Positions 21,666-33,145 of a DNA stretch of 64,000 nt are shown piece after piece. Every line of letters starts with the position of its first letter. Position 1 is the first letter of the stretch. The position numbers were made by a program, and so were the translations under genes. The notes beneath the pieces are model-generated. The model was not told where the DNA came from, made no database searches, and worked only from the letters and a program-made list of their open reading frames with translations. The stretch is from Ampelocalamus luodianensis (lineage: Eukaryota; Streptophyta; Magnoliopsida; Poales; Poaceae): positions 10,974,001-11,038,000 of the forward strand of contig CM070633.1 of the NCBI GenBank assembly GCA_036346255.1. Reading direction: 5' to 3'.

Positions 21666-23397
21666 GGTTCAGTATAAATGTTATACAAATTAATCTTGCC
21701 ACTTCTCCGACCAGTTCTTGGGTATTTGATACCGGATCGGTTGCTGATATTTGCAATTCGATATAGGGACTAATAAGGAGTAGATGTTTGACAAGAGGAG
21801 ATGTTGATCTTCGCGTAGGCAATGGAGCAAGAGTTGCTGCATTAGCTGTTGGCACTTTACCATTAGCTTTACCTTCAGGATTAGTTATGGAACTAAATAA
21901 TTGTTATTATGTTCTAGCATTAAGCAAAAATATTATTTCTGCTTCATGCTTAGGAGCAGAAGGTTATGAATTCAGAATAAAGAACAATTGTTGTTCAATT
22001 TATTTTGAAGATATGCTTTATGGCCATGCTCCATTGGTGAATGGATTGTATGTTTTGAATCTTGAGGATATGCCTATTTATAACGTTAATGCTAAAAGAC
22101 TTCGACCCAATGAATTGAATCCCACTTTTATCTGGCATTGTCGGCTAGGTCATATAAATGAGAAGCGCATGATGAAGCTCCATAAAGATGGTCTTCTAAC
22201 CTCATTTGATTTTGAATCATTTGAAACATGTGAATCTTGTTTACTTGGCAAGATGACAAAGGCTCCTTTCACGACCAGAGGTGAAAGGGCGAGTGACTTG
22301 TTGGCCCTTGTACATTCGGATGTATGTGGACCTATGAGCATTTCGGCCAGAGGTGGTTTTCAGTACTTCATAACTTTTACTGATGATTTCAGCAGATATG
22401 GCTATGTCTACTTAATGAGACATAAGTCGGAATCCTTTGAAATGTTCAAGGAATTTCAAAATGAGGTACAAAATCAACTTGGAAAGACAATCAAATGTCT
22501 ACGATCAGATCGTGGAGGTGAATATTTGAGCGATGAGTTTGGTGATCATCTAAAGAAGTGAGGAATTATTCCACAACTCACTCCGCCGGGAACGCCTCAA
22601 TGGAATGGGGTGTCTGAACGGCGGAACCGAACATTGTTGGACATGGTTCAATCGATGATGAGCCAATCTGATCTTTCATTGCAGTTCTGGGATACGCTCT
22701 AGAAACAGCGGATTTCACTTTAAATAGGGTTCCATCAAAAAACTGTAGAGAAGACACCATATGAGATATGGACCGGGAAGTGTCCCGGTTTGTCTTTTCT
22801 CAAGGTATGGGGTTGTGAGGCATATGTCAAACGTTTGACGTCTGATAAACTCACACCCAAGTCTGATAAGTGCTTCTTTGTGGGGTATCCTAAGGAAACT
22901 AAAGGATATTATTTTTATAAGCGGGATGAAAACTAAGTGTTTGTAGCCCGTAATGGTGTCTTCTTGGAGAAAGAGTTTCTTTCCAAAGGAGTCAGTGGGA
23001 GTAAGGTGCAACTCGAAGAAATTCGGGAAACATCCGAAAATGTTTCAACTCCTCATCGATCCTCTACAGGATGAACAAAATGTTGTTGAACCTGTAGATG
23101 AAGCATCAGCCCCACGTAGATCGAAAAGGCCACGTCAATTGCCTATAAGGTATGGGCATGACGTTTTATTATTGAATAATGATGAGCCTAATACTTATTC
23201 GGAAGCGATGGTAGACCCAGACTCTGAGTCATGTCTTGAGGCCATGAGATCCGAAATAAAGTCCATGCATGACAATCAAGTTTGGAACTTGGTTAATGCA
23301 CCTGATGGTGTTAAAACCATTGAGTGCAAGTGGATTTTTAAGAAAAAGATAGATATGGATGGAAAGGTTCACATTCATAAGGCACGGCTGGTTGCAA
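21665..23397 (+). pseudogene. Angela-like copia pol: protease, integrase, start of RT; truncated
   Basis: Protease active site FDTGS at about 21727-21741. An open stretch 21788-22561 carries the rest of protease and integrase: zinc region H-3-H ... CESC (22138-22250), first catalytic Asp in HSDVCGPM, second in FTDDFSRYG-to-RSDRGGEY, and the Glu region NGVSERRNRTLLD after a TGA at 22559. RT starts near 23320 (KWIFKKKIDMDG, KARLVAK) and breaks at 23397/23398, where Tekay-like LTR sequence begins. The element's 3' half and 3' LTR are absent from the window. Confidence 0.9.
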
Positions 23398-24030
23398 AAA
23401 TTTTCATATTTTCATATTTCTATTTGATATTTTTCAACCTCCGGTCAAACTCTTGAAGTTTTATTTTAGTTCTAGTTGACTTTAGCCCTAGACCGAGCCT
23501 CTTGGCACTGTAGTGAATCCAACTAACTTGGTTTAGACCAACCTTGTGTCTTTCTCTATCACGTTTAGGGCTTAGCCATCCCTTAGTTGCACATGAGTCG
23601 TTCGATTTTTGAAACAAACGAACGAAATGCGTTGGACGTTCGGACCATCCAAACAATCCATGCAATCTCCGCCGTCGATTTTCTAACGAACTATCCCAAT
23701 CCTTTGGGCCATTCGGACCACTGAACGCTCCATACGATCTAGACCGTCAATTTTAAATCCAATCGCGCGTTCTCTTTTAGTTAGGACCCCTGGAGCACCC
23801 CTGAGGACCTCTCTAGGACCTCTCGAGGAGCTGCCACGTGGACCTCTCAAAGACCACCCTTTTGGTTCAAGACCACCCTTGGTCATGACCACCCTCTTGG
23901 TCTTTTTGAAAAGACCACCCTCATGCTCATTTTGGAATGACCACCTCTGTGATCCTCATGATCACTCTCAAGTGATCTAAGCCATGCTGGACCTCCTCTC
24001 AAGTGATCTGAGCCGTCCATGACCACCCTT
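23398..24030 (+). repeat. T1 LTR fragment (unit A)
   Basis: Matches 25945-26605 of the T1 LTR (same phrases GGTCAAACTCTTGAAGTTTT, GACTTTAGCCCT). It lacks the first about 275 bp of the LTR. Its right part is a palindrome array of the GACC...GGTC type. It runs straight into integrase at about 24030. Confidence 0.85.
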
Positions 24031-25670
24031 GGTCAGATCCTTGAGGCTCAGAAAACCAATGCAAAGGTAGCTAAAATTAGGGAAAATTTGAAGGCGGGTA
24101 GAGCCAAGGAATTTTCTGAAGACACCTGAGGTATCATTCGGTACGGCAACTGTTTAGTGGTACCCTCCGATCCCCAATTGAGAGAGCTAATTCTTAAAGA
24201 GGCTCACAACTCTAAGTTTTCTATACATCCTAGGAGTACCAAAATGTACCAGTACTTGAAGAAGACATTCTGGTGGAGCCAAATGAAGAGGCAAATTGCA
24301 CAGTATGTTGCTGAATGTGATATTTACCAAAGGGTCAAAGCCGAGCACTAGAAACCAGCTGGTACCCTTCAACCTTTGCCTATTCCCCAATGGAAATGGG
24401 AGAAAATCGGTATGGATTTTGTTACCGGTCTTCCAAAGACTCAAAGTGGGTTTGATGCCATTTGGGTGATCATTGATCGTCTGACAAAGGTTGCTCATTT
24501 CATTCTAGTAAAAACCACCTTCGATGGCCATAGGCTTGCATAGCTCTATATTTCCAGAATTGTTCCACGGTGTACCAAAGGTCATTGTCTCTGATCGTGG
24601 CCCTCAATTCACTTCCTACTTCTGGAGTTGTCTGCAACAAGCTGTGGGGATAGAACTCTCTTTTAGCACTGCTTATCATACTCAAACTAGTGGTCAAACC
24701 GAGAGGGTGAATCAAGTGGTGGAAGACCTTCTCCGAGCCTGTGTGCTGTTATATAGTAAGAACTGGGAGAAGTGCTTGCCGTATGTGGAGTTTTCCTACA
24801 ACAACAGCTACCAATCAAGGATTCAAATGTCACCTTTTGAAGCATTGCATGGAAGAGCTTGTAGGACTCCGTTGAACTGGTCCGAGTCTAGAGAAAGACC
24901 ATTTTATGGTCCAAACTTGGTGGTGGAAGCCGAAGAGCAAGTTCGTCTGATTCAAGACCGACTGCGTACTACACAGTCTCGTCAGAAGAGCTATGCTGAC
25001 CATCGTCGTCGTGAGTTAAGCTTTGAGGTAGATAACCACGTCTATCTTAAAGTGTCACCGATGAAGGGCACTCATCGATTTCAGATGAAGGGAAAGCTAG
25101 CACCTCGTTATATCGGACCTTTTGAAATCCTTGCAAAACGGGGAGCTGTGGCATATCAACTGGAATTACCCAATTCTCTTTCAGCAGTACATGATACTTT
25201 TCGTGTCTCTCAGCTAAAGAAATGCCTTCGTGTTCCTATTGAAGCAACTGCTTATGAGAGCCTTGATCTCCAACCCGATCTTTCCTACTAAGAGCAATCG
25301 GTGCGTATTCTTGAAGAAAGGGAGCGCAAGACAAGAAATCGCACCATCAAGTTCATAAAAATTCAGTGGAGTAACCACACGGAAGAGGAAGCCACCTGGG
25401 AACGTGAAGACCAAATAAGGTCTAAGTATCCGTAGCTCTTTTCTTAGGTTGGAAGTGACCTCGAATCAAGAAAGGAAAGTTTAAACAAAGCAATGGAAAG
25501 GAAAATGTAACAACAACAATATGTTGTTCTTTAGCATTTTCTTTTCTATCTTTGAAAGAAATCAAAGCAGCAGATGTCATATCTTGTTGTAAACTCAAAA
25601 GATTTGTTCTTCAGCCTTTATCTTTAACTACCTGGAATCTCGGGACAAGATTCACTTAAGGGGGGAGGTT
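24031..25670 (+). pseudogene. T1 integrase-chromodomain copy A
   Basis: Begins at the linker before integrase (ILEAQKTNAKVAKIRENL). Zinc region HNSKFSIHP...ECDIYQRVK: the last Cys of the usual CxxC is Tyr. Core: GMDFVTGLPKTQ, VSDRGPQFTSYFW, STAYHTQTSGQTERVNQ. Then SPFEALHGRACRTPLNW, the C-terminal MKGKLAPRYIGPFEIL, and a chromodomain tail (QWSNHTEEEATWERED) to 25435. Stops: TGA 24127, TAG after AEH, TAG in LA*LYISRI. The polypurine tract AAGGGGGGAGG is at 25658-25668. A 5 nt deletion precedes CCACGGTGTACC relative to copy B. No gag or RT precedes it. Confidence 0.9.
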
Positions 25671-26605
25671 TGTAACAGCCCCATTTTAAATAAAAGGGTA
25701 TTTATATGCATTTCATGAGCATACATGGCATTTTAGGTCACTTGCACAATTTGTTGCAATTGAGCATTTCAAATTTAAATAAAACCTATAGTTTGAAAAA
25801 GAGAACTCCTTAAGAAAAATCTTTGTTCTCTATTTAAACCTCTTCGGTCAAAGAATTTAAGTAAGTATTTTTAAACCATGAGCAATGGTTATAAAATTTT
25901 ATTTGGGATCTAAATCATCCCAATAGCTTCTCTGAAAAAATTCGTATTTTTATAAATTTATTTGATATTTTTAAACCTTTGGTCAAACTCTTGAAGTTTT
26001 ATTTTAGTTCTAGTTGACTTTAGCCCTGAACCGAGCCTCTTGGCACCGTAGTGACTCGAACTAACTTGGTTTAGTCCAATCTTGTGTCTTTCGCGCTGGC
26101 TCTGTCATGTTTAGGGCTCAGCCAACTCTTAGTTGCACGTGAGTCATTCGATTTTGAAACGAACGAACGAGATGCATTGGACGTTCGGACCATCCAAACA
26201 ATCCACGGAATCTCCGCCGTCAATTTTCTAACGAACCATCCAGATCCGTTGGGCCGTTCGGACCACCGAACGCTCCATGTGATCTAGACAGTCGATTTTA
26301 AATCCAATCGCGCGTTCTCTTTTAGTCAGGACCCCTGGAGCACCCCTGAGAACCTCCCTAGGACCTCTCTAAGAGCTGCTACATGGACCTCTCAAAGACC
26401 ACCCTCTTGGTCTTTTTGCAAAGACCACCCTTTTTGGTCAAGATCAACCTTGGTCACAACCACCCTCTTGGTTGTTTTGCAAAGACCACTCTCTTGGTCG
26501 TTTTGCAAAGATCACCTCTGTGATCCTCATGATCACTCTCAAGTGATCTGAGTCGTCCAGAACCTCTTCTCAAGACATCTGAGTCGTCCATGACCACCCT
26601 TGGTT
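25671..26605 (+). repeat. T1 LTR start (unit B), truncated
   Basis: Starts TGTAACAGCCCC immediately after unit A's polypurine tract, so it is a genuine LTR 5' end. It stops inside U3 at ...CCACCCTTGGTTAG, where integrase sequence is joined. The last about 220 bp are palindrome units (see 26380-26605). Confidence 0.88.
26380..26605. repeat. Array of short palindromes in T1 U3
   Basis: Successive units with paired arms: GACC/GGTC several times, AACC/GGTT once, GATCAC/GTGATC twice, each with a 5-9 nt loop and linked by TTTTGCAAA-like spacers. Parts recur at about 23860-24030, 27313-27455 and 28885-28960. Confidence 0.8.
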
Positions 26606-27312
26606 AGATCCTTGAGGCTCAAAAAACCGACGCAGAGCTAGCCGAAATCAAGGAAAATTTGAAGGCGGGTAGAGCCAAGGAATTTTCTGAAGACGCCCGA
26701 GGTATCATTCGGTACGACAACCGTTTAGTGGTACCCTCTGATCCCCAGTTGAGAGAGCTAATTCTTAAAGAGGCTCACAACTCCAAGTTTTCTATACATC
26801 CTAGGAGTACTAAAATGTACCAGGATTTGAAGAAGACATTCTGGTGGAGCCAAATGAAGAGGCAAATTGCACAGTATGTTGCTGAATGTGATATTTACCA
26901 AAGGGTCAAAGCCGAGCACTAGAAACCAGCTGGTACCCTTCAACCTTTGCCTATTCCCCAATGGAAATGGGAGAAAATCAGTATGGATTTTGTTACCGGT
27001 CTTCCAAAGACTCAAAGTGGGTCTGATGCCATTTGGGTGATCATTGATCGTCTGACAAAGGTTGCTCATTTCATTCCAGTAAAAACCACCTTCGATGGCC
27101 ATAGGCTAGCAGAGCTCTATATTTCCAGAATTGTTTGTCTCCACGGAGTACCAAAGGTCATTATCTCTGATCGTGGCCCTCAATTCACTTCCTACTTTTG
27201 GAGTTGTCTGCAACAAGCTGTGGGGATAGAACTCTTTTTTAGCACTGCTTATCATACTCAAACCAGTGGTCAAACCGAGAGGGTGAATAAAGTGGTGGAA
27301 GACCTTCTCCGA
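26606..27312 (+). pseudogene. T1 integrase copy B, truncated
   Basis: Same domain as copy A, better preserved: GACGCCCGAGG (no TGA), LAELYISRIVCLHGVPK intact, ISDRGPQFTS, ERVNKVVEDLLRA. It keeps the Cys-to-Tyr change (ECDIYQ) and the AEH*KPAG stop. It breaks off at 27312 inside the core's last helix, followed at once by T1 LTR sequence. Confidence 0.9.
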
Positions 27313-27455
27313 GCACCCTCTTGATCTTTTTGAAAAGACCACCCTCATGGTCATTTTGGAAGGACCACCTCTGTGATCCTCATGATCACTCTCAAGTGAT
27401 CTAAGCCATGCTGGACCTCCTCTCAAGTGATCTGAGCCGTCCATGACCACCCTTG
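27313..27455 (+). repeat. T1 LTR fragment (unit C)
   Basis: About 143 bp of the palindrome-rich U3 end, matching about 23885-24030. It starts abruptly after integrase copy B and again joins integrase at the same junction phrase (CTTGGTCAGATCCTTGAGG). Confidence 0.82.
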
Positions 27456-28876
27456 GTCAGATCCTTGAGGCTCAGAAAACCGATGCAAAGGTAGCTAAAA
27501 TTAGGGAAAATTTGAAGGCGGGTAGAGCCAAGGAATTTTCTGAAGACACCTGAGGTATCATTGATGCACGGCAATCTGTTTAGTGGTACCCTCCGATCCC
27601 CAATTGAGAGAGCTAATTCTTAAAGAGGCTCACAACTCTAAGTTTTCTATGCATCCTAGGAGTACCAAAATGTTCCAGTACTTGAAGAAGACATTCTGGT
27701 GGAGCCAAATGAAGAGGCAAATTGCACAGTATGTTGCTGAATGTGATATTTACCAAAGGGTCAAAGCCGAGCACTAGAAACCAGCTGGTACCCTTCAACC
27801 TTTGCCTATTCCCCAATGGAAATGGGAGAAAATCGGCATGGATTTTGTTACCGGTCTTCCAAAGACTCAAAGTGGGTTTGATGCCATTTGGGTGATCATT
27901 GATCGTCTGACAAAGGTTGCTCATTTCATTCTAGTAAAAACCACCTTCGATGGCCATAGGCTTGCATAGCTCTATATTTCCAGAATTGTTCCACGGTGTA
28001 CCAAAGGTCATTGTCTCTGATCGTGGCCCTCAATTCACTTCCTACTTCTGGAGTTGTCTGCAACAAGCTGTGGAAATAGAACTCTCTTTTAGCACTGCTT
28101 ATCATACTCAAACCAGTGGTCAAACCGAGAGGGTGAATCAAGTGGTGGAAGACCTTCTCCGAGCGTGTGTGCTGTCATATAGTAAGAACTGGGAGAAGTG
28201 CTTGCCGTATTTGGAGTTTTTCTACAACAATAGCTACCAATCAAGCATTCAAATGTCACCTTTTGAAGCATTGTATGGAAGAGCTTGTAGGACTCCGTTG
28301 AACTGGTCCGAGTCTAGAGAAAGACAATTTTATAGTCCAAACTTGGTGGTGGAAGCCGAAGAGCAAGTTCGTCTGATTCGAGACCGACTGCGTACTACAC
28401 AGTCTCGTCATTAGAGCTATGCTGACCATCATCGTCGTGAGTTAAGCTTTGAGATAGATGACCATGTCTATCTTAAAGTGTCACCGATGATGGGCACTCA
28501 TAGATTTCAGATGAAGGGAAAGCTAGCACCTCGTTATATCGGACCTTTCCAAATCCTTGCAAAACGGGGAGCTGTGGCATATCAACTAGAATTACCCAAT
28601 TCTCTTTCAGCAGTACATGATACTTTTCATGTCTCTCAGCTAAAGAAATGCCTTCGTGTTCCTATTGAAGAAATTGCTTATGAGAGCCTTGATCTCCAAC
28701 CCGATCTTTCCTACCAAGAGCAACCGGTGCGTATTCTCGAAGAAAGGGAGCTCAAGACGAGAAACCGCACCATCTAGTTCTTAAAAATTCAGTGGAGTAA
28801 GCACACGGAAGAGGAAGCCGCCTGGGAATGTGAAGACAAAATGCGGACTGAGTATCCGTACCTCTTTTCTTAGGTT
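27456..28876 (+). pseudogene. T1 integrase-chromodomain copy C
   Basis: Closely matches copy A: it shares the TGA (27551), the AEH* stop, the LA*LYIS stop and the 5 nt deletion before CCACGGTGTACC, none of which except AEH* occurs in copy B. Extra stops: SRH*SYADH and RTI*FLKIQW. Ends in a chromodomain tail (WSKHTEEEAAWECED) to about 28870. There is no polypurine tract; it breaks into LTR sequence from another point. Confidence 0.9.
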
Positions 28877-31800
28877 GGTCCGCTGAAGAGATCTGAGCCA
28901 TCTATGACCACTCTCAAGAGATCTGAGCTATCCATGACCACTCTCAAGTGATCTAGGCCGTTAAGATTAAATCCCACCACGTGCTTCCTTAAGGGTGAAG
29001 CCCTTCTCGCGCAGGCCATCCAATTTAAAATGGACAGTCCAGATCAAGTGAGACGTTCGGACCATTCGAACGCGCTTTGATCTTGGACCGTTAGATCTAT
29101 ATCGGACCGTCCACATGGATTTGAAACGTTCGGATCCCCGAACAACGTTTTCAATCAGGACCTTTGATTCTAAATCGGATCGTTCGCATCTTTTCACTCT
29201 CGATCGCATCGTTGTGGCTGAGACTGATAGCCATGGCCCACAAGTCAGTGACTCAACTTCATCTTCACACCATTTTGCCAGCGCCGAGTACATCAACGTT
29301 GAGGTGGCGTTGCATCGCATTTTCGCAGTATGCAATCACCACTTGGCATCGTTTTGCCACCATTTTGCAACGCACGAGCGTCCTCGTTCTCTCCGGCGAA
29401 ATGGCTATAAAAACCCTTATTTTTCACTCTCGGCCAAATTGTTACCGTAGTGATTTTCTTCCCAGTTCTCTCCGGCGTATCCTCTCTTCTTATGCTTTTG
29501 TTCATCTCTTAATGCCTTGTTCATCCTGTTAATGGAAGCTTTTGGCATTGCTTGTAGATTGAGAACGTGAGCTTGTCCTTGGGTTGTCCAGGACCCGCCC
29601 GGAGCGTCGCTATCGTGGATTTCTTCGCTCCGGTGAGCTCCTGCGTATCTTTCGTGCGTCATAGCATGTTCTAGGATATGCTAATCAAAACCCCTTAATT
29701 AATTTCATCTTTGATTCAACAGGTTTGTTGGATTTTGAAGTTTCCCCTTTTCTGGCCGAAATCACCCCTTTCGTCTCCAACTCCGGCAGGGGGAGCCATT
29801 TCTCAATTCTTTCCACTAGGAGCTTCTTATGGACCTAAATGACCTAACTTGATCACTCACTCTTTGATTCCTTGCTCAGATCATCTTGTCACTGTGGTTC
29901 TCTATATTGTCGTTTTGGTCTTTCTCATTGCCGACGAGCTCTAGAGCTTCCCCGACCACCATCTCAGCTCAAGTAGCCTCTTTAGATACCCTATTAGCTT
30001 AAGCAAAAGTCTTTTTGCACTTTGTGCATTCAAATTGGCATAGCCACTTTTGCCGTATTTTGAACCTTCACTATTTTTCTTGTCGCATCGTTGCTCTGGT
30101 CAAACTCCGGCGATGTTCCGACCATCTTTAGGTTCATTGCACTATTGTGAGTCCATTTTGATCTTTAGCTAGCATCGCCTTGGATCACAGCTCCAGCATT
30201 TTGCCAAGAAAGCTCTCAGTAAGTATTGCTCTGCTATCGGATTTTCCAACCAGAGCCGTAGTTGTAGTTAGTCTTTAATCCTTGTCGGTTAGTGCTAGTA
30301 ATTGATAAATCTGGGTTACTTCCTTTATTAAAAAAAGTTTCAAACGTAAGTATTTTGTTATTTAAATCACTTGTAACTTTGAGCATGTATCTTTTCAGCA
30401 TTCTGGTATTTTTTTTAAGTTCATTTGTTATTGCTCTTTTTCGTTAGATTCTGGTTTTCTCGACATGAGTGAAAGTATTCCTAAGGTTCTAGAATCTGAA
30501 CAAGTGGTTTATTTCTAAGGACCTGAACAAGTGGTTTACTACCAAGGCAAGCATCCTCTTGCACCATGTTGATCCTAGTTTTGATACTTTAGTATTTTGA
30601 AATGCAGTGATAACTGTGTGCATGCTATTTTGACGTATCAATAATTTGTGAGTTTAGTTAGCTATATCTCAACATTTGTGGCTTACCCTTAATCTGTTCA
30701 TACACTTGAGCTTAAGGTAGTAATCTTGTGTTGTAATACTTGGTCTTTAGATTTTTTTTTTTTGCTTAGCCATGCAAGTCAGTAGAACGTTAGTTGTTTG
30801 ACAAGCTTATCTTGTCAGACCTGGGAAGCACTATTTGATTTATAACCTTGGTTTCTTTGTTCAGTTTGGTTTTATCTAGACAAGTGGTTGCTAGTGATGG
30901 TGCCTTCGTGCACGAGATTTGGAAATGTGGTAGTCTTGTCTGGATCGTTAAGGACCGAACTTTGACCTGTCAATTTGAGTACCTTACGTACTTCCACACG
31001 TGGTGTATGGGAGCTGCTTGGTTAAGTAATGGGAAGATCTTATTGAGTTGGAAAACTAGTGGTGTGAGGACATATATGTGTTCCATCGCATATATATTCT
31101 TAGGGCTCCGATTGCAATTCTATATGTGCAGGGGAGCACAATTCTACTTTCTATCATTTTAATTTCTATCAATTGGGTCGTCATTCTTGGCACAACTTGC
31201 GTGCCCCGCTTAGCAGGTTCTATCAGAAAAATACTAGGTCTTGATTTCCCTGGCTAGCATACCAAAGGAAGTGTGCTATTATCCGGAGGCTTACAGGCTA
31301 ATCAGGTCGTGTGGGTAAAGATGTACACCTCTGCAGGGTTAAAACTATTCGAATAGCCGTGTCCACGGTTACGGACAACACTCGTTTTGATGGACAATAA
31401 TGTATATTTATTCTTGGGAATGTGCAGCATGAACTGGGTGATTCATGCTTGTTGTTTAGTCGAATGGGCAGCCACTTTGACATTGTATTGTTGTAGTTAA
31501 ATTCTGTTTTTATTCATTGTTTTGGTCCAAACTTGTTTATAAAATGGCCTTTACAGAAAACAGTAAGTGTAGGATTAAGATGTATTGCTTTATGCAAAAA
31601 CCAATACCATTACAACCTTCCTGTTGTCAGCCTTGAGCATGTACAAATTCTAATCCTTTGGATAGGTTCTACTAAACACTTTCTTTAAGTAGTTTATGTA
31701 AGTCTTGCGAGTACCTTTTGTGCTCAGGTGCTTTCACCACTTGTTGCAGGTGAGGACGGTTATGTGTACGAACTACCCATTAGCGTCGATCAGGGTGACG

Positions 31801-31977
31801 ATAACGAGTGACACTATTTCTACCGCCACTCAGTTGCCTGCAGGTGATGGGGCACACTTGGTGGTTCTTTTGTTGTTTATATTTGTTTTTGCTGCAAGAC
31901 TTTTATTTAGTGGCTGCTGGCCACTTGTTTCTGTTATACCGAATACTAGTGTTGTAAACCTTAATGTTATCTGTACG
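28877..31977 (+). repeat. T1 LTR, 3' portion (end of U3, R, U5)
   Basis: Begins inside U3 with palindrome units, then a TATA box CTATAAAAAC at 29405-29414, a likely transcript leader with CTCTCCGGCG phrases, and the conserved core at 31309-31377. About 3.1 kb, no coding frame. It is interrupted at 31977 by the T2 LTR (TGTAACATCCC); the last bases GTACG are T2's target site. The rest of this LTR tail appears at 57544 onward. Confidence 0.75.
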
Positions 31978-32613
31978 TGTAACATCCCAAGGTTATGTTA
32001 CCAAAAATAAAGATAATAAAGTTACTATTTTGTTGGAATTGCTGGAATTTAAAGAGTTCAATTGCTTTTCTTGAATTTCCTAAATTTCAAAAGTTAAAAA
32101 TAAAATTTATTGAATTTTATGGCTCTTCTTTGGTTTTAAAGTTGAAAAGGAAAATCTAAGTAATTTTTGGATTTTAAAAAGCTTTTCCAAAAGTATTTTA
32201 AAGTTAAAATAAATTATCTACAAAATTTATTACCAACATTAAGTTGGAACTATTTTATTTAATTCCAAAATAACTCTAGGAATTTCTGTGAATTTTTCTG
32301 GAATTTTTGGATTTAATTTGCTATTTTCTAAAGCCTTTTTCAATTATCTGGATTATTTTAATTGCTAAATCAATTGGAAATCCTAAAACCCTCCTTGGGC
32401 TTAAACCGTCTCAGCCCAGCCCAAATCCCACGCGCACGTGGCCCACACAGCCCGCCTAACTCGCGCGCCTGCACCTCTCCCCCTTTCTCTCTCTAACGCG
32501 ACGAGCCCACCCGTCAACACCTTCCTCTCATGCACGCCCGCGCGTTTCCATCTCCAACCCTTTTCAGCCGTTGGATCAAAAACGGATGGCCCGATCGCAA
32601 TCGCCTGTTCGGA
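31978..32613 (+). repeat. First 636 bp of T2 LTR (duplicate of 53573-54215)
   Basis: Starts TGTAACATCCCAAGG after GTACG, exactly as at 53573. Together with 31898-31977 it forms a block of about 715 bp that recurs at 53495-54215 with scattered substitutions and one 10 bp indel (about 95% by eye). It ends where element X begins (CTGTTCGGA, then TGATGAACC). Confidence 0.88.
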
Positions 32614-33145
32614 TGATGAACCACGAAGATCCTATTTTTGGCCCGATCTTTCGATGAGAAGATACGTTCGGTGGTAGTCGCTCAACTCTCGTGATCCTAG
32701 CTACGAACTCGCAAGGCTCGAAACCACACAATCGCTGAACAGCTCGACAAGTCGTTATCAACCGTGCACGAATACCCGGTTGACCTGATCACGAAGATCG
32801 ATTCCTGCATACACCGAAGAAGCACGCAAGAATAAGGTAAATAAGTAATCTAAAATTGCAAATAGGAAGCGAATGTATTGATAGGTGGGGTTCTGAAGAA
32901 CAATGTCGCTATTGATCTCGCCGACCAAGAGAAAAAAGTATAAAGTAGCAAAGCTAAATTTTAATCAACAAAACCTGCGAAACAAAAGGGGCGGCGGCCA
33001 TTATCTATAGGAGGAAGAGGGAGGGGCGGTGGTACTGTTCACACATGAATAGTGCCATGTGAACAGTACCCTGAAACCCTAGGGGCAGTTATATGGGCCA
33101 ATATGGCCAAATCAGCCCATTTATTATATAACCTATGGGCCAACA
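32614..33145 (-). repeat. 3' LTR of gag-only element X
   Basis: + strand TGATGAACCACG ... GGGCCAACA; on the minus strand TGTTGGCCCATAGG. About 532 bp. Pairs with 53032-53494. It contains a perfect 13 bp palindrome GGTACTGTTCACA (33031-33043) and its complement (33058-33070). The gag-protease frame runs slightly into it. The inner end is inferred from TGTTGG, since the right copy is shorter. Confidence 0.75.

Noticed and set aside
29115..29532. Frames of 111-122 codons near a TATA box
   Set aside because: They lie within the T1 LTR around its own TATA box (29405); not supported as a gene.
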